From Planctomycetota bacterium (lineage in GTDB: Bacteria; Planctomycetota; J058; J103), in the NCBI GenBank assembly GCA_026004615.1, contig BPJM01000002.1, forward strand, positions 186,001 to 250,000: DNA of 64,000 nt, in the 5' to 3' direction. A program made the translations under genes and the position numbers. The notes under the pieces are model-generated. The model saw nothing but the letters and a program-made list of their open reading frames with translations. It made no database searches and was not told the DNA's origin. This document shows, piece after piece, positions 49,309-58,840 of the stretch. Positions within the stretch are counted from its first letter, which is position 1. The number at the start of each line of letters is the position of its first letter.

Positions 49309-49866
49309 ATGATGCGCGCCATGCAGCCCGCCGAGCCCCAGCCCCGACGGCCGGCGCGCGGCGCGGGTTCGCCCGAAGCCCCGCCGCCGACGGTCATCGT
49401 GCGCCACCGGCGCGAGCGCGTGAGCAAGTGCAGCCTGGAACCGTTGCGCGGCCGGCCGGACCTGGTGTTCGTGACCTACCCGGATGAGCAGCCGCCCGCG
49501 CTGGCGGGCTACGTGCGGCTCGCGCTCCATGGCCCGCCGCTCAGCCGGGCGGACGCCGGGTGCGGCCTGCTGCTGCTGGACGCGAGCTGGCGGCTGGTGC
49601 GGCCGATGGAGCGGCGCTATCGCGAGGTGCCGGCGCGCAGCCTGCCGCCGCTGGCCACCGCCTACCCGCGCAGCTCCAAGCTCGCGCCCGACCCGCCCGG
49701 CGGTCTGGCCTCCGTCGAGGCGCTGTTCGCCGCCTACTGGATCCTGGGCCGGCCGACCGCGGGCCTGCTGGAGCACTACCGCTGGCGCGAGCCGTTTTTG
49801 GCGCACAACCGCGCGCTGCTGCAACAGCTGCGGGCGGACCGCTCCGGCGGCTCGCCGGAACGCTGA
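49309..49866 (+). CDS. Tsr3/DUF367-like protein
   Basis: 185 residues. The pattern RERVSKCSLEPLRGRPDLVF, then LLLLDASWRLVRPM, ARSLPPLATAYPRSSKLAPD, GLASVEALFAAYWILGRPTA and HYRWREPFLAHNRAL follows the Tsr3 family, which in eukaryotes and archaea adds the aminocarboxypropyl group to a pseudouridine of small-subunit rRNA. Bacterial members are known but their substrate is less clear. Start ATG at 49309 (also 49312 and 49321) with GGAG upstream. Confidence 0.7.
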   Translation: MMRAMQPAEPQPRRPARGAGSPEAPPPTVIVRHRRERVSKCSLEPLRGRPDLVFVTYPDEQPPALAGYVRLALHGPPLSRADAGCGLLLLDASWRLVRPMERRYREVPARSLPPLATAYPRSSKLAPDPPGGLASVEALFAAYWILGRPTAGLLEHYRWREPFLAHNRALLQQLRADRSGGSPER

Positions 49867-49888
49867 GCCCCGGGCGCGCCGCGGCGGG

Positions 49889-52800
49889 TCAGCTCCGGAT
49901 GGCGCCGGGCTGCCCGGCCAGCGCCACGTCGCACAGCGGCGGGGCACCGCGGGCGGGTGGGCGGGCGAACCCGCACTGTTCACAGGGGGCCGAACTGCCG
50001 CGGGGAAAGCGCCCGGCGGCGATGTCCTCGAGGTCGCGCGCTGCGCGGCTGGCGATCGCGGCGAGCTCGGCCTGCCCGTATGCCCGGTCGAGGCGGACGC
50101 CCGGCTGGGTGAACAGCAGCGTCGCGCGCACCCGCGGCTCGGGCCCCTCGGGGCGGTCCGGTCCCAGGCCGCACAGCGTGGCGGCCGCCAGCGCATACAG
50201 CCCGATCTGCGCGTCGTAGCCCCGCTCGCGCACCGCGGCCTCGACCTGGTCCGCCTGCAGCTCGTCGGTCTTGTAGTCGACGACGGTCCAGCCCCGCTCG
50301 TCTTCCAGCAACAGATCGATCGTGCCCTCGATCACCCCCCCGTGCAGGCGCAGCACGAAGGGGTGCTCGCGGTACACGCACCGCGCGCGCGCGATCTCGC
50401 CCGCCAGTCCCGTCCGCTCCAGGCTGGCTGCCGCCCGCTCGGCGGCCAGCAGCACCTCGGCGCCCAGCTCGGCGTCACCCTCTACGCCCATCCCCTGCAG
50501 CACAGCCTGCACGGCGCGTTCGCGCTCCGCCGCGGTGGGTGGCAGTCCCAGCTCGAGCAGCCGGTGCACCGCCGAGCCGCGCACCAGCGGTCGCTGGCGG
50601 CCGAGCGCTGCCAGGGCGGGGTGCGGTGCCGCAGGCGGTTCGAGGTCCTCGCCCTCGGGCGCCACCGGCCGCCCGCCGAGCTCCTCCGGCAGACCGAGCA
50701 CCACGCGGTAGTAATAGCGGCGGGGACAGCTGGCGAACAGCTTCCACCGCGAGGGCGAGAGCATCGCGCGCGCCGGCGCGAGCGGGCGCTGGCAGGGGCG
50801 GACAACAGCCTCGAGATCCAGCGGGGGACCGTCCGCCGGCAGCGATCCGGTCGCCGCGGTGGCGCCCTGGTGGCCGGCGGCGCCACCGAGCGCGGCCAGC
50901 AGTGGCTCGGGCTCGGGCTCGCCCTGGTACGGCTGTTCGCTGTCGCGCTGCGCCACCGGTTGTGCCGGCGGCTCGGCCAGGTCCTGGCCGGTCAGCACCT
51001 GCACTTCGACCGCGCGCGGCGCGCCGTCCGGCGGGGCCTCCGCTGGCGTGGGGAGCACCAGGCGCCGCCCGGCGAGCGGGGCCTGCTCCAGTCCCAGTGC
51101 CTGGCACAGCATCGCCAGCCAGGAGCCGCGCCGAGGCTCGAGCCCCGCTGCTCCGCGCCGGCAGCTGCCGCTGAGCACCAGGTGGTCGCGCGCGCGGGTG
51201 ATCGCCACGTACAACAGCCGCAGGTGCTCGGCCTGCTGCTTGCGCCGGCTCCGCTCCCGCAACTGCTCGCGCAACCCCGGCGAGCCGTCCCGGTAGCCCG
51301 CCTGGGGGTCGGCCACCTTGATCCCCACGTCGTACAGCGGCAGGCCATCTTCACCGTGCAGGCCGCGCTCCTCCAGCACCACGGGGTCGCGTTCAGGCGG
51401 CGGCACCGTGCCGCACTCGGGCACCACGACCAGGGGAAACTCCAGGCCCTTGGCCGCGTGCACGGTCATGATCTGCACCCCGGTGGCCTCCGCGCACACC
51501 GCGGCCTCGCCCTCGTTGCCCGCCACCTCGGCCATCTCGACCAGCAGCGCTGCCAGCTCCCCGAGACCCCGGCTGGTGCGCGCCTGCAGCTCGCGCACCA
51601 CATCGAGCAACCGCTCCAGGTTGGCCAGTGCTTGCGGGCCCCGCGGCCCGACCGCATAGGCCGCCCAGGCGCCGCTCGCCTCCAGGGCCCGCCGCACCAG
51701 CTCCGCTGCCGGCACGCGCCACGCCAGGGCAGCGAGCCCCGCGAGCGTGTGGGCGGCGCGGCCCACGGCCTGTCGCTCGGACTGCGCGAGCAGCAGCTCT
51801 GGGGCCGGGTTGCCGGCGGCTGCGCGGAGCCGCTGCCAAAGCGTGGCCGGCGCCGGCTCGGCCCGCAGTCGTGCCACCGCGTACAACGCCTCGTCGCTCA
51901 GCAGCGCCAGCGGCGAGCGGAGCAGCCCGGCCAGCGCCAGATCGTCGCCCTCGTCCGCCAGGAAGCGGAGCAGGTTCAGCACGTCCACGACCTCCGGCGC
52001 GTCGAACAGCCCCATTCCGCCGTGCACGACGAACGGGATGCCATGCCGGCGCAGCGCGTCCTCGTAGAGCTTGAGGTGGGTGCGACTGCGCAGCAGCAGC
52101 GCGACGTCGGCCGCACGCAGCGGGCGCAGGCGTTCCCCGCCGCCGGCGAGGCGTTCGCCGAGCTGCAGTGGCGGCCCGCCGTCCTCGCCCAGCAGGCGCC
52201 GGAGCAGCCGCGCGACCAGCCGTGCTTCCTCCAGCGCGCTGCTCGTGAAGGCCCCGGGCTCGTCCCCGTCCGGCTCGGACTCGCCCTCGCTCCGCTCGGC
52301 GGCGGTGCCTGCCTCCGCCGTTTCCTCGCCGGCCTCGAGCAGGTGCAGCAGCAGCCGCACGCTGCCCGGGGCCGCCGTGCGCCGCCCGCGCAGCGCCCCC
52401 GGCTCCGCCCCGAACGGCTCGCCCGGGGCGCCTTCCGGCGCGCGGAACAGCCGGTCGAACACCGCGTTGGCAAAGGCCAGTGGCGCTTGCAGGGTGCGCC
52501 AGTTGTCGCGCAGGCTCACCGTCGCCGGCGGCCGCTCCGGGTCCGGGCACGGCTGCCGGGCTTGCGCGATGCGCGCTCGCAAGCGGCGAAACACCGAGAC
52601 GTCCGCGCCGCGGAACCGGTAGATGGACTGCTTGTCATCGCCGACGATGAACAGCCGGCCCGGCGCGACCCGCCCGCTCGCATCGCAGCATAGCGCCTCG
52701 ATCAGCCGGAGCTGGCGCTCGTCGACATCCTGAAATTCGTCGACCAGCACCGCCCGATAGCGCGCCTGCAGGCGTGCCCGCACCGCCTGCCGGGACGGAT

Positions 52801-53905
52801 CGCCCAGCAGGGAGGCGGCGCGTTCGATCAGATCGTCGAAATCCACCGCAGCCTGCACGCGCTTGCGGTGCTGGTAGCGCTTCAGCAGCTCCAGCCACAG
52901 CTCCGCCAGCGCGCGCAGCGCGGGGATGGCCGCCGCATCGAGGTCGGCCACCATCTGGTGGAGCTGGCGGGGCAGGGCGGCCGCGAACTCGGCGAGCGCC
53001 TGGCGAGCCTGCTCCAGCGCCTCGCCGTCCTGCCAGCGAGCGCGCTGGCCGAGCCTGCCGAAGGAGCGGGGCGAGCCGTCGCTGCCCACCAGTCCGCTCT
53101 GCAGCAGCGCCGCCCGCAGCCAGACGCGGAGTGCATGCGGATCGCCGGCCTGCAGGCGCTGCCGGCACTCGCCCGCCAGCTCCAGCGCGCTCTGCAGCAC
53201 CGCGCGGAGCTTGTCTCCGGCCGGGGCGCGGGCCAGCGACTCCGCCAGCCTGTCCGCGAGCGCGAGCGCGCTGCGCAGCCGCTCCTCCAGCGGCTCGGGC
53301 TCGCCACGCCGCCAGTGCGCGAGCAGCGCCGCGTCATCGCTGGTTAGCAGATGCTGCGCCCAGCGCGCGGCGCGTTCCCGCTGGCGGGCGAGTGCCTGCA
53401 GTGCCAGGCGCAGCCGAGCACGCGTCCAACCGGCCGCGAGCAGCGGCCGCACCGGCGCCCAGCCGCCCGCGCATGCATCGAGGAGTTCCTCTAGTACTTC
53501 CGCGAACAGCAGCTGGGCGCGGGGCTCGTCCAGCACCTGGTAGCCGGGATCGATCTCCGCCTCGATGGCGTGCTCGCGCAACAGTTGCCCGCACCAGGCG
53601 TGGATGGTCGAGATCGGGGCCTGCAGCACCTGCTGGCGGAGCTCCGGCGGTGCGCCGCGGCGGGCGAGCTCGGCGAGCACGCGCTCGCGCATCTCCGTCG
53701 CGGCCTTCTCGGTGAAGGTGATCGCCAGGATCCGGTGCGGTGCGAGCGGCGGCACGCCCCGCGCGGCATCACCCTCCAGGTGCGCCAGGTAGCGCGCGAC
53801 CAGGGTCGCGGTCTTGCCGGTGCCAGCGCCCGCGGTCACCGCGACGCTGGTGTCGATGCGAAGCGCTTGCTGTTGCTCGGCGGTGAGCACCGGTGCCCCG
53901 CTCAT
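49889..53905 (-). CDS. addA: UvrD-type helicase-nuclease, AddA subunit
   Basis: 1338 residues. Helicase/nuclease subunit for double-strand-break processing with AddB. UvrD-like motifs: VTAGAGTGKTATL (Walker A, about 23-35), AITFTEKAATEMRERV, VLVDEFQDVDERQL, IVGDDKQSIYRFRGAD, IMTVHAAKGLEFPLVVV, and LLYVAITRARDHLVL. C-terminal RecB-like nuclease: EGTIDLLLEDERGWTVVDYK with the catalytic Asp and Lys, then LYALAAATLCG. The stop of addB and this ATG overlap (ATGA). A continuous frame extends upstream through the whole of addB, which is a GC-content artefact. Confidence 0.94.
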   Translation of the reverse strand: MSGAPVLTAEQQQALRIDTSVAVTAGAGTGKTATLVARYLAHLEGDAARGVPPLAPHRILAITFTEKAATEMRERVLAELARRGAPPELRQQVLQAPISTIHAWCGQLLREHAIEAEIDPGYQVLDEPRAQLLFAEVLEELLDACAGGWAPVRPLLAAGWTRARLRLALQALARQRERAARWAQHLLTSDDAALLAHWRRGEPEPLEERLRSALALADRLAESLARAPAGDKLRAVLQSALELAGECRQRLQAGDPHALRVWLRAALLQSGLVGSDGSPRSFGRLGQRARWQDGEALEQARQALAEFAAALPRQLHQMVADLDAAAIPALRALAELWLELLKRYQHRKRVQAAVDFDDLIERAASLLGDPSRQAVRARLQARYRAVLVDEFQDVDERQLRLIEALCCDASGRVAPGRLFIVGDDKQSIYRFRGADVSVFRRLRARIAQARQPCPDPERPPATVSLRDNWRTLQAPLAFANAVFDRLFRAPEGAPGEPFGAEPGALRGRRTAAPGSVRLLLHLLEAGEETAEAGTAAERSEGESEPDGDEPGAFTSSALEEARLVARLLRRLLGEDGGPPLQLGERLAGGGERLRPLRAADVALLLRSRTHLKLYEDALRRHGIPFVVHGGMGLFDAPEVVDVLNLLRFLADEGDDLALAGLLRSPLALLSDEALYAVARLRAEPAPATLWQRLRAAAGNPAPELLLAQSERQAVGRAAHTLAGLAALAWRVPAAELVRRALEASGAWAAYAVGPRGPQALANLERLLDVVRELQARTSRGLGELAALLVEMAEVAGNEGEAAVCAEATGVQIMTVHAAKGLEFPLVVVPECGTVPPPERDPVVLEERGLHGEDGLPLYDVGIKVADPQAGYRDGSPGLREQLRERSRRKQQAEHLRLLYVAITRARDHLVLSGSCRRGAAGLEPRRGSWLAMLCQALGLEQAPLAGRRLVLPTPAEAPPDGAPRAVEVQVLTGQDLAEPPAQPVAQRDSEQPYQGEPEPEPLLAALGGAAGHQGATAATGSLPADGPPLDLEAVVRPCQRPLAPARAMLSPSRWKLFASCPRRYYYRVVLGLPEELGGRPVAPEGEDLEPPAAPHPALAALGRQRPLVRGSAVHRLLELGLPPTAAERERAVQAVLQGMGVEGDAELGAEVLLAAERAAASLERTGLAGEIARARCVYREHPFVLRLHGGVIEGTIDLLLEDERGWTVVDYKTDELQADQVEAAVRERGYDAQIGLYALAAATLCGLGPDRPEGPEPRVRATLLFTQPGVRLDRAYGQAELAAIASRAARDLEDIAAGRFPRGSSAPCEQCGFARPPARGAPPLCDVALAGQPGAIRS

Positions 53906-56900
53906 GGGAGCGCTCCCTCCTCCAGCGGGAGCGGGACGAACACGCGCGCGCCGGGCCGGGCAGCCACCCGTGCCATGCGCGCGTGGTCGACACGGCACAC
54001 CTGGCGAGCCTCGCAGTACGCGCAACCCTTGCGTGCCGGCGGCAGATGGCCGGGGTGGAACAGGCCGGCTCCGATCGCGCGCGCCAGGTGGGGAAGCACC
54101 GCCTGCTGCAGCCGCGCCAGCGCGTGCGGCAGGTCTTTCAGCCGGGCATGCCCCCTGGTGCGCGCCACCGCCAGCGGGCCGCCCGGGCGCAATGCGGCGC
54201 CGTCGGCGAGCAGCCGTCGCGGCTCGGCGGCATTCGGATCGGCGAGCCGGTAGTAGGCGGCGGCCAGCGGGACATGATCGGGACCGAACGTCGCGGCCGC
54301 GGCCGCCAGATAGATCGGCAGCTGCAGGTCGAGGCCGGCGAGCATCTCGCGGGCGGAGGGCACGCTGCTGCCGGTCTTGTAGTCGATCACGAACAGCGCC
54401 CGATCCGCCTGCGCCAGATCGATGCGGTCCGCGACCCCATGCACCGAAAGGACCGCTGCGCCGGCGGTCGGCTCGGGCAGCGGCAGCTGCAGCGCGAGCG
54501 GCTGTTCCAGCCAGCGGGGCTGCCAGCCGGCTCCGAACCGCGCCTCCCATTCGAGGAATGCGCGGAGGGGACCGCGCGGGCCGTCCGCTTCGCCGGGCTG
54601 CAGTCCGGCTGCGAGGCGTTGCAGTTCGGCCTGTCGGAATGCGTCCTCGGCTGGCTGCGCGCCCGCGACCTCCTCGAGGATCGCGCGCAGGCGCTCCGCT
54701 GCGCGCTGCAGCCATGTCTGCCGCTCCCGCTCGCTGGCGCTGGCAGGGGGCGGGGCGGCGACGTCCTTCTCGTAGAAGCGGCGCAGCACCGCATGGATCA
54801 CCTCGCCGCGCCAGCGCGCCGTGTCGTCCTCGCGCGGATCGGGCGGTAGCTGCAGCTGCAGGTGGTGGAGCGCGAAGGCCCGGAAGGGGCAACGCACGTA
54901 GATGTTCAGGCGCGAGGGGCTGAGCGGCTGCGCCAGCGCCGCCGCCGCCAGCGCCTGCGCCGCCGGGCCCTCGAGCACGCCCTCGAACGGTCCGAGCTGC
55001 TCGTGCCACACGCCGGCACGGCTGAGCGCGGCGCGCACCGTGCGCAGCAGGGCTGCCGGCGGGCAGAGCTCGCCGCCGTCCGGGCGCGGCGCGCGCCACC
55101 GCCGCGCGCCCAGCTGGCGGATCGCCGCGAGCACGGTGGCATTCCCAGCGCCTCCGGGTGCCAGGGCGCTCTCGAGCAGCTGGCCCAGCCGCGCGTCGAT
55201 CTCCGCCAGCGTCAACGCCGGCGCGTGCTCGCCGCCAGGTTCCACGGCGCCGCCTGGCTGCAGGTGGTGCCGCAGCTCGGCGAGCAGGGGCGCCACCGCC
55301 AGCTCCATCGGCTCGGCGCCCGAGGCCGGGGCCCCCGCGCCGGCGCCGCTGTAGGCGAGCCAGAGCGTGCCCTCGGTCGCCGCCAGCAGCGCTGCCAGCT
55401 GCCTGCGGGCTGCAGACCGGCGCTGCTCGAGCACCGGCAGGCCGAGCGCGGTGCGCTCGGAGTCCTGGAGCACCGGGTCGGGTGGCGGGGGGGGCGCGAA
55501 GGCATGCGCGCCGAGCCCAACCGCATACAGGGATTCGAACTCCAGCCCGCTCACCTCTTCGGGCGCCAGCACGACGAGCCGTGCGGGCGGCGCGCCACCC
55601 TCGCGGGGGCCGGAGGCGGAGACGGTGTTCACCCGCTCGCCGCCGAGCGCGGTGCGCAGGGCCGCCAGAAACGTCCCCAGCTCCACCCGCCCGTCCGGTT
55701 GCGAGGGGCCCGCTGCCTGCAGCGCGCGCGCCAGCTCGCCCACCACCTCCCGCAGGCGCGCCAGGGCGGCGAGATCGCGCGCGACCAGCGTAGGATCCAC
55801 ACCCAGCAGCGCGCGCCGCTCGACCTCGAACCGCTCGGCGAGCCACCGCGTACGCTCGGCGAACGCGGCTGGCTCGGCCGGAACGGCGAGCTGCTCCAGC
55901 GCGCGCAGGGCCTCCAGCAGGACCGGAATCCCGCGCTGCAGCAGGTCGTGTTCGCGCGCTGCGCGCCGGCTCGCCCGTTCGGCCGCCTCCGCGTGCTCCT
56001 CGGAGCGCACCAGCGGTGCGGGCAGCGGCGTGCGGAGCGCGCTCGCCATCCGCTGGTGCAGCCGCTCCAGCCGCGCTTGCCAGCCCGCGCTGCCGATGGC
56101 CCCAGCGATCCCGGCCGTGCGCACCAGCCGGTCCAGGCTGCGGTAGTCCAGCACCTGGCCATCGCTGGCGGTGAAACCGACGTAGGGCGAACCGAAGGCG
56201 ACCGCCACCGCGGCGCGCTCCAGGCCCGAGCGGGCCGCCTCGAGCAACGCCAGCACGGCCTGGACCGGCGGGACCCGGATGAGCGGGGTCTGCTCGCGGC
56301 AGACGAACGGGATGCCGTAGCGCGGCAACAGCTCGCGCACCAGTTCGTCGTAGGGCGGGGCCGCGGGTCGCACCAGCGCCACCCGGTCGAGCCGTGCCAG
56401 CAGGCCCGCTTCCCGCTCCAGCCGCAGCGCGAGCGCGCGGCATGCCGCGGCGAGCTCGGCGGCCGGGCTGGGCGCGGCGGCGATGACCAACTGGGGATCG
56501 CAGGGGGCTGCGGCCTGGCCGGCCGCCGGTGCTGGCGGCGCGGGCGGCCGGTAGGGATCGAGGCGGAAGGCGCGGCGGGCGCGGGCGCGCGGGCTCAAGG
56601 CGCGCTCGGCTGGCTCGGCACGAGGCTCGAGCCGGGCGGCTGGCTGCTGCAGCCAGAAGGCGAGCGCGGCCGGCGTCCCGGCCGCACCGCTCGCCGCGCC
56701 CGCGCCGCCGGCGGCCGGCGGTGGCTCGCCGGCAAGCAGCACGAGCGTGCGGCCTGCCGCCTGTGCCAGCGCGGCGAACAGCCGGCACAGCAGGGCGGGC
56801 GGCTCGTCGAAGCCCTCCACCACCAGCAGAGCCGGTCCGCGCGCCTCGCCCCGCTCGAGCGCGGCGGCAAGCTCGGCGAGCGCGCGCGGCCGGTCCGCCA

Positions 56901-57444
56901 GCCGCCGCGTGGCGAGGGCATCCAGGTAGCCGTCGAACACCGCCGCCAGCGCCCGGGCATGAGGTCCGGCGCCGGCGCCCAGGCGCGCCAGCAGCGCGGC
57001 CCCGTCGCGCACGCCCGCCAGCCCGAGCTGTTCGCACAGCGCGCTCAGGTGCTCCACGAAGCCCACATGCTCCGCCATCCGGCCGAAGGCTGCCTCGGGG
57101 GGCAGCAAGGCGAGCACCTGCCCGAGCGCGAGCCGGCGCTCGACTGCGCTTGCCAGCCGCACGGAGCGCGTGCCCGCAGGCAGCCCGCCCCAGGCGCGCC
57201 GCAGCCACTCGCCCAGGCTCGCGAACGGGGGCGCGAACGCGCCGGCGGGAGCACCGCTGGCCGCCAGCTGCTCGAGCAGCTCCTCGCGCCGGCGCTCGGC
57301 CAGAACGCGGTGCGGCACCAGCCAGAGCACCTCGCCGGCGCGCAGGGGCCGGCCTCGGTCGTAGCGCGGCGTGACCTCGGCGCGTAGCACCTCGGCCGCC
57401 AGCGCCGCGGGTCGCGGACCGACTCGAAGGGCGACGTCCGCCAT
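53902..57444 (-). CDS. addB: AddB-like helicase-nuclease subunit with 4Fe-4S cluster
   Basis: 1180 residues. Inactivated-helicase plus PD-(D/E)XK nuclease subunit of AddAB. The N-terminal part lacks a good Walker A (LWLVPHRVLAERRREELLEQ), as in many AddB. The C-terminal nuclease has GVADRIDLAQADRALFVIDY ending in the catalytic Lys of YKTGSS. The four 4Fe-4S cysteines are one in IYVRCPFRAF and three in GCAYCEARQVCRVD, the family arrangement. The ATG at 57444 is 9 bases after a TACGAT box on the same strand. Followed directly by addA. Confidence 0.9.
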   Translation of the reverse strand: MADVALRVGPRPAALAAEVLRAEVTPRYDRGRPLRAGEVLWLVPHRVLAERRREELLEQLAASGAPAGAFAPPFASLGEWLRRAWGGLPAGTRSVRLASAVERRLALGQVLALLPPEAAFGRMAEHVGFVEHLSALCEQLGLAGVRDGAALLARLGAGAGPHARALAAVFDGYLDALATRRLADRPRALAELAAALERGEARGPALLVVEGFDEPPALLCRLFAALAQAAGRTLVLLAGEPPPAAGGAGAASGAAGTPAALAFWLQQPAARLEPRAEPAERALSPRARARRAFRLDPYRPPAPPAPAAGQAAAPCDPQLVIAAAPSPAAELAAACRALALRLEREAGLLARLDRVALVRPAAPPYDELVRELLPRYGIPFVCREQTPLIRVPPVQAVLALLEAARSGLERAAVAVAFGSPYVGFTASDGQVLDYRSLDRLVRTAGIAGAIGSAGWQARLERLHQRMASALRTPLPAPLVRSEEHAEAAERASRRAAREHDLLQRGIPVLLEALRALEQLAVPAEPAAFAERTRWLAERFEVERRALLGVDPTLVARDLAALARLREVVGELARALQAAGPSQPDGRVELGTFLAALRTALGGERVNTVSASGPREGGAPPARLVVLAPEEVSGLEFESLYAVGLGAHAFAPPPPPDPVLQDSERTALGLPVLEQRRSAARRQLAALLAATEGTLWLAYSGAGAGAPASGAEPMELAVAPLLAELRHHLQPGGAVEPGGEHAPALTLAEIDARLGQLLESALAPGGAGNATVLAAIRQLGARRWRAPRPDGGELCPPAALLRTVRAALSRAGVWHEQLGPFEGVLEGPAAQALAAAALAQPLSPSRLNIYVRCPFRAFALHHLQLQLPPDPREDDTARWRGEVIHAVLRRFYEKDVAAPPPASASERERQTWLQRAAERLRAILEEVAGAQPAEDAFRQAELQRLAAGLQPGEADGPRGPLRAFLEWEARFGAGWQPRWLEQPLALQLPLPEPTAGAAVLSVHGVADRIDLAQADRALFVIDYKTGSSVPSAREMLAGLDLQLPIYLAAAAATFGPDHVPLAAAYYRLADPNAAEPRRLLADGAALRPGGPLAVARTRGHARLKDLPHALARLQQAVLPHLARAIGAGLFHPGHLPPARKGCAYCEARQVCRVDHARMARVAARPGARVFVPLPLEEGALP

Positions 57445-57905
57445 GGCGCAACCATCGTAGCAGCCGTGCCGACGCCTTCCGCCGGCCGCCGGCCGCCGGT
57501 TCGCGTGCGCAACGGGCGGTGCCGGCGGTGTTGCCCTTGCCGGCCGGCCTCGCCGCGCCGGGGGACGGTTCGCGGCGGCGCCGGGACCTGGCAGGCGGTC
57601 CGCACCGCACCGCAGTAGCCGGTAGGCCCGCGAGCCGTCTGGGCGTGCGCTTCGGTGGTCCAGCGGGGACCGGGCACGGGAGCGCTGGGCCCGGCTGCAA
57701 GGCGGAGCGACGGCAAGGTCGCCGTCGGCAGCATGCCGCGGTGAAAAGAGCGTGCGTCGGCACCTCGAGGCCCGGTGCGAAAAACCCCGCCGTGCGGGCG
57801 CCCTTGACGGATCGGGGGAAAATAGGTACTCTTCTCGCCTTTCCCGAGGGGACGTCCCCGTTCCCGGTCGCCGCGCCGAGGCGGCACGGAGGAGGCCGAC
57901 AGCGC
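57445..57905. other. Gene-free divergent region between addB and rpoZ
   Basis: No supported ORF. It holds the addB promoter side (TACGAT near 57453-57458 on the minus strand) and a sigma-70-like promoter for rpoZ at 57804-57832. The rest is GC-rich sequence in which I see no structured RNA. Confidence 0.5.
57804..57832 (+). promoter_or_regulatory. Candidate sigma-70 promoter of rpoZ
   Basis: TTGACG (57804-57809), 17-base spacer, TACTCT (57827-57832). The spacer includes an A-rich patch (GGGGGAAAATAGG) unusual for this region. It lies about 75 bases before the rpoZ ATG. Confidence 0.5.
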
Positions 57906-58154
57906 ATGGATCCGGTCAAGCTGCGTCAGGCCAAGGCAAAGCTCGGCAACACCTTCGCACTGACGGTGCTGTTGCAGAAGCGGTGCCAGGAGCTGGTGCG
58001 GGGCGCGAAACGGCTGGTCGACACCCCGTCCAGCAACCCGATCGACATCGCACTCGAGGAGGTCATCCAGGGCAAGATCTGGCTCGGCGACAGCGTGCAG
58101 GCCTTGCCCAGGCCGGAGGTGCTGCCGGGCCGCGGCTCCGGTGCGATGGACTGA
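57906..58154 (+). CDS. rpoZ: RNA polymerase omega subunit
   Basis: 82 residues. Omega/Rpb6-like: KLGNTFALTVLLQKRCQELV, RGAKRLVDTPSSNPIDIALE and EEVIQGKIWL match the omega signature (xxxRARQL..G..P...), the part that clamps beta-prime. Strong GGAGG ribosome-binding site before the ATG. Usual omega length. Confidence 0.85.
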   Translation: MDPVKLRQAKAKLGNTFALTVLLQKRCQELVRGAKRLVDTPSSNPIDIALEEVIQGKIWLGDSVQALPRPEVLPGRGSGAMD

Positions 58155-58307
58155 GAGGCCGGCGGCCCGTTGCCTCGCTCGCTCCGGCGGCGGGCCGGGT
58201 TGGAGCGGCCCCTGGCGGCGTGGGGGTGGTGGGCGCGCTCGGAGGTCGGGCTCGTGACCGGCCGGCTGCGCCGTTGTGCCCTGGTCCGGCGGGCGGAGGC
58301 GGTGACC

Positions 58308-58798
58308 GTGAGGAGCGCCTGCGGCCGGTCCGTTTTCGGGTGCCGGGGCGGGGCAGGATTCACCCTGCTCGAGATGATGATCGTGCTGGCGATCATCGGA
58401 ATCCTGCTCAGCGTCGCCATCCCGAACCTGCAGCAGGCGCGCGTGCGGGCGAACGAGTCGGCGGCCATGGCCGCCCTCAGGGCCCTGCACGCTGCGCAGA
58501 CGAATGTTTCGCGAGGGCGACTACGACCGCGACGGTGTGCCCGATTACGCGGTGGACCTGCGTGAGCTGGGCCCGGAGGTGGCCGGGCTGATCGACGAGG
58601 CGCTCGCCTCGGGTACCAGGCAGGGCTACGTCTTCGAGATCCTGCCGGGGGCGAACGGTTTCGACTGGGCGGCGATCGCGAGGCCGGAGCTGCCCGGCCC
58701 GGTCCGGCCACCAGTCGTTCTACACCGACGCCACCGGGGTGATCCGCTACACCACGAGCGGCACCCCCGATCGGCGCTCGCTGCCCATCGGGGACTAG
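58308..58798 (+). pseudogene. Type IV pilin-like protein, reading frame broken twice
   Basis: Prepilin with the class III signal GGAGFTLLEMMIVLAIIGIL, then a helix (NESAAMAALRALHAAQT). The product continues in another frame as MFREGDYDRDGVPDYAVDLR and in a third as the YTDATGVIRYTTSG end. Removing one A at 58503-58504 and one C at 58698-58700 restores a single protein of about 162 residues. Paralogue of the two pilins at 61.1-62.2 kb, with the same DxDxDGxxDYA loop. GTG at 58308 with GGAGG upstream chosen. Probably sequencing indels rather than a dead gene. Confidence 0.75.
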
Positions 58799-58840
58799 TC
58801 GGCGGCGGGCCGGCGGCCTGCGCTCGCGGGCGAACAGGGG

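Noticed and set aside
49889..57919. A continuous 2676-codon minus-strand frame, as if one giant protein
   Set aside because: Only the part from 53905 down shows helicase/nuclease motifs; the upstream part is Arg/Ala/Gly-rich shadow of addB, which has its own motifs in another frame.
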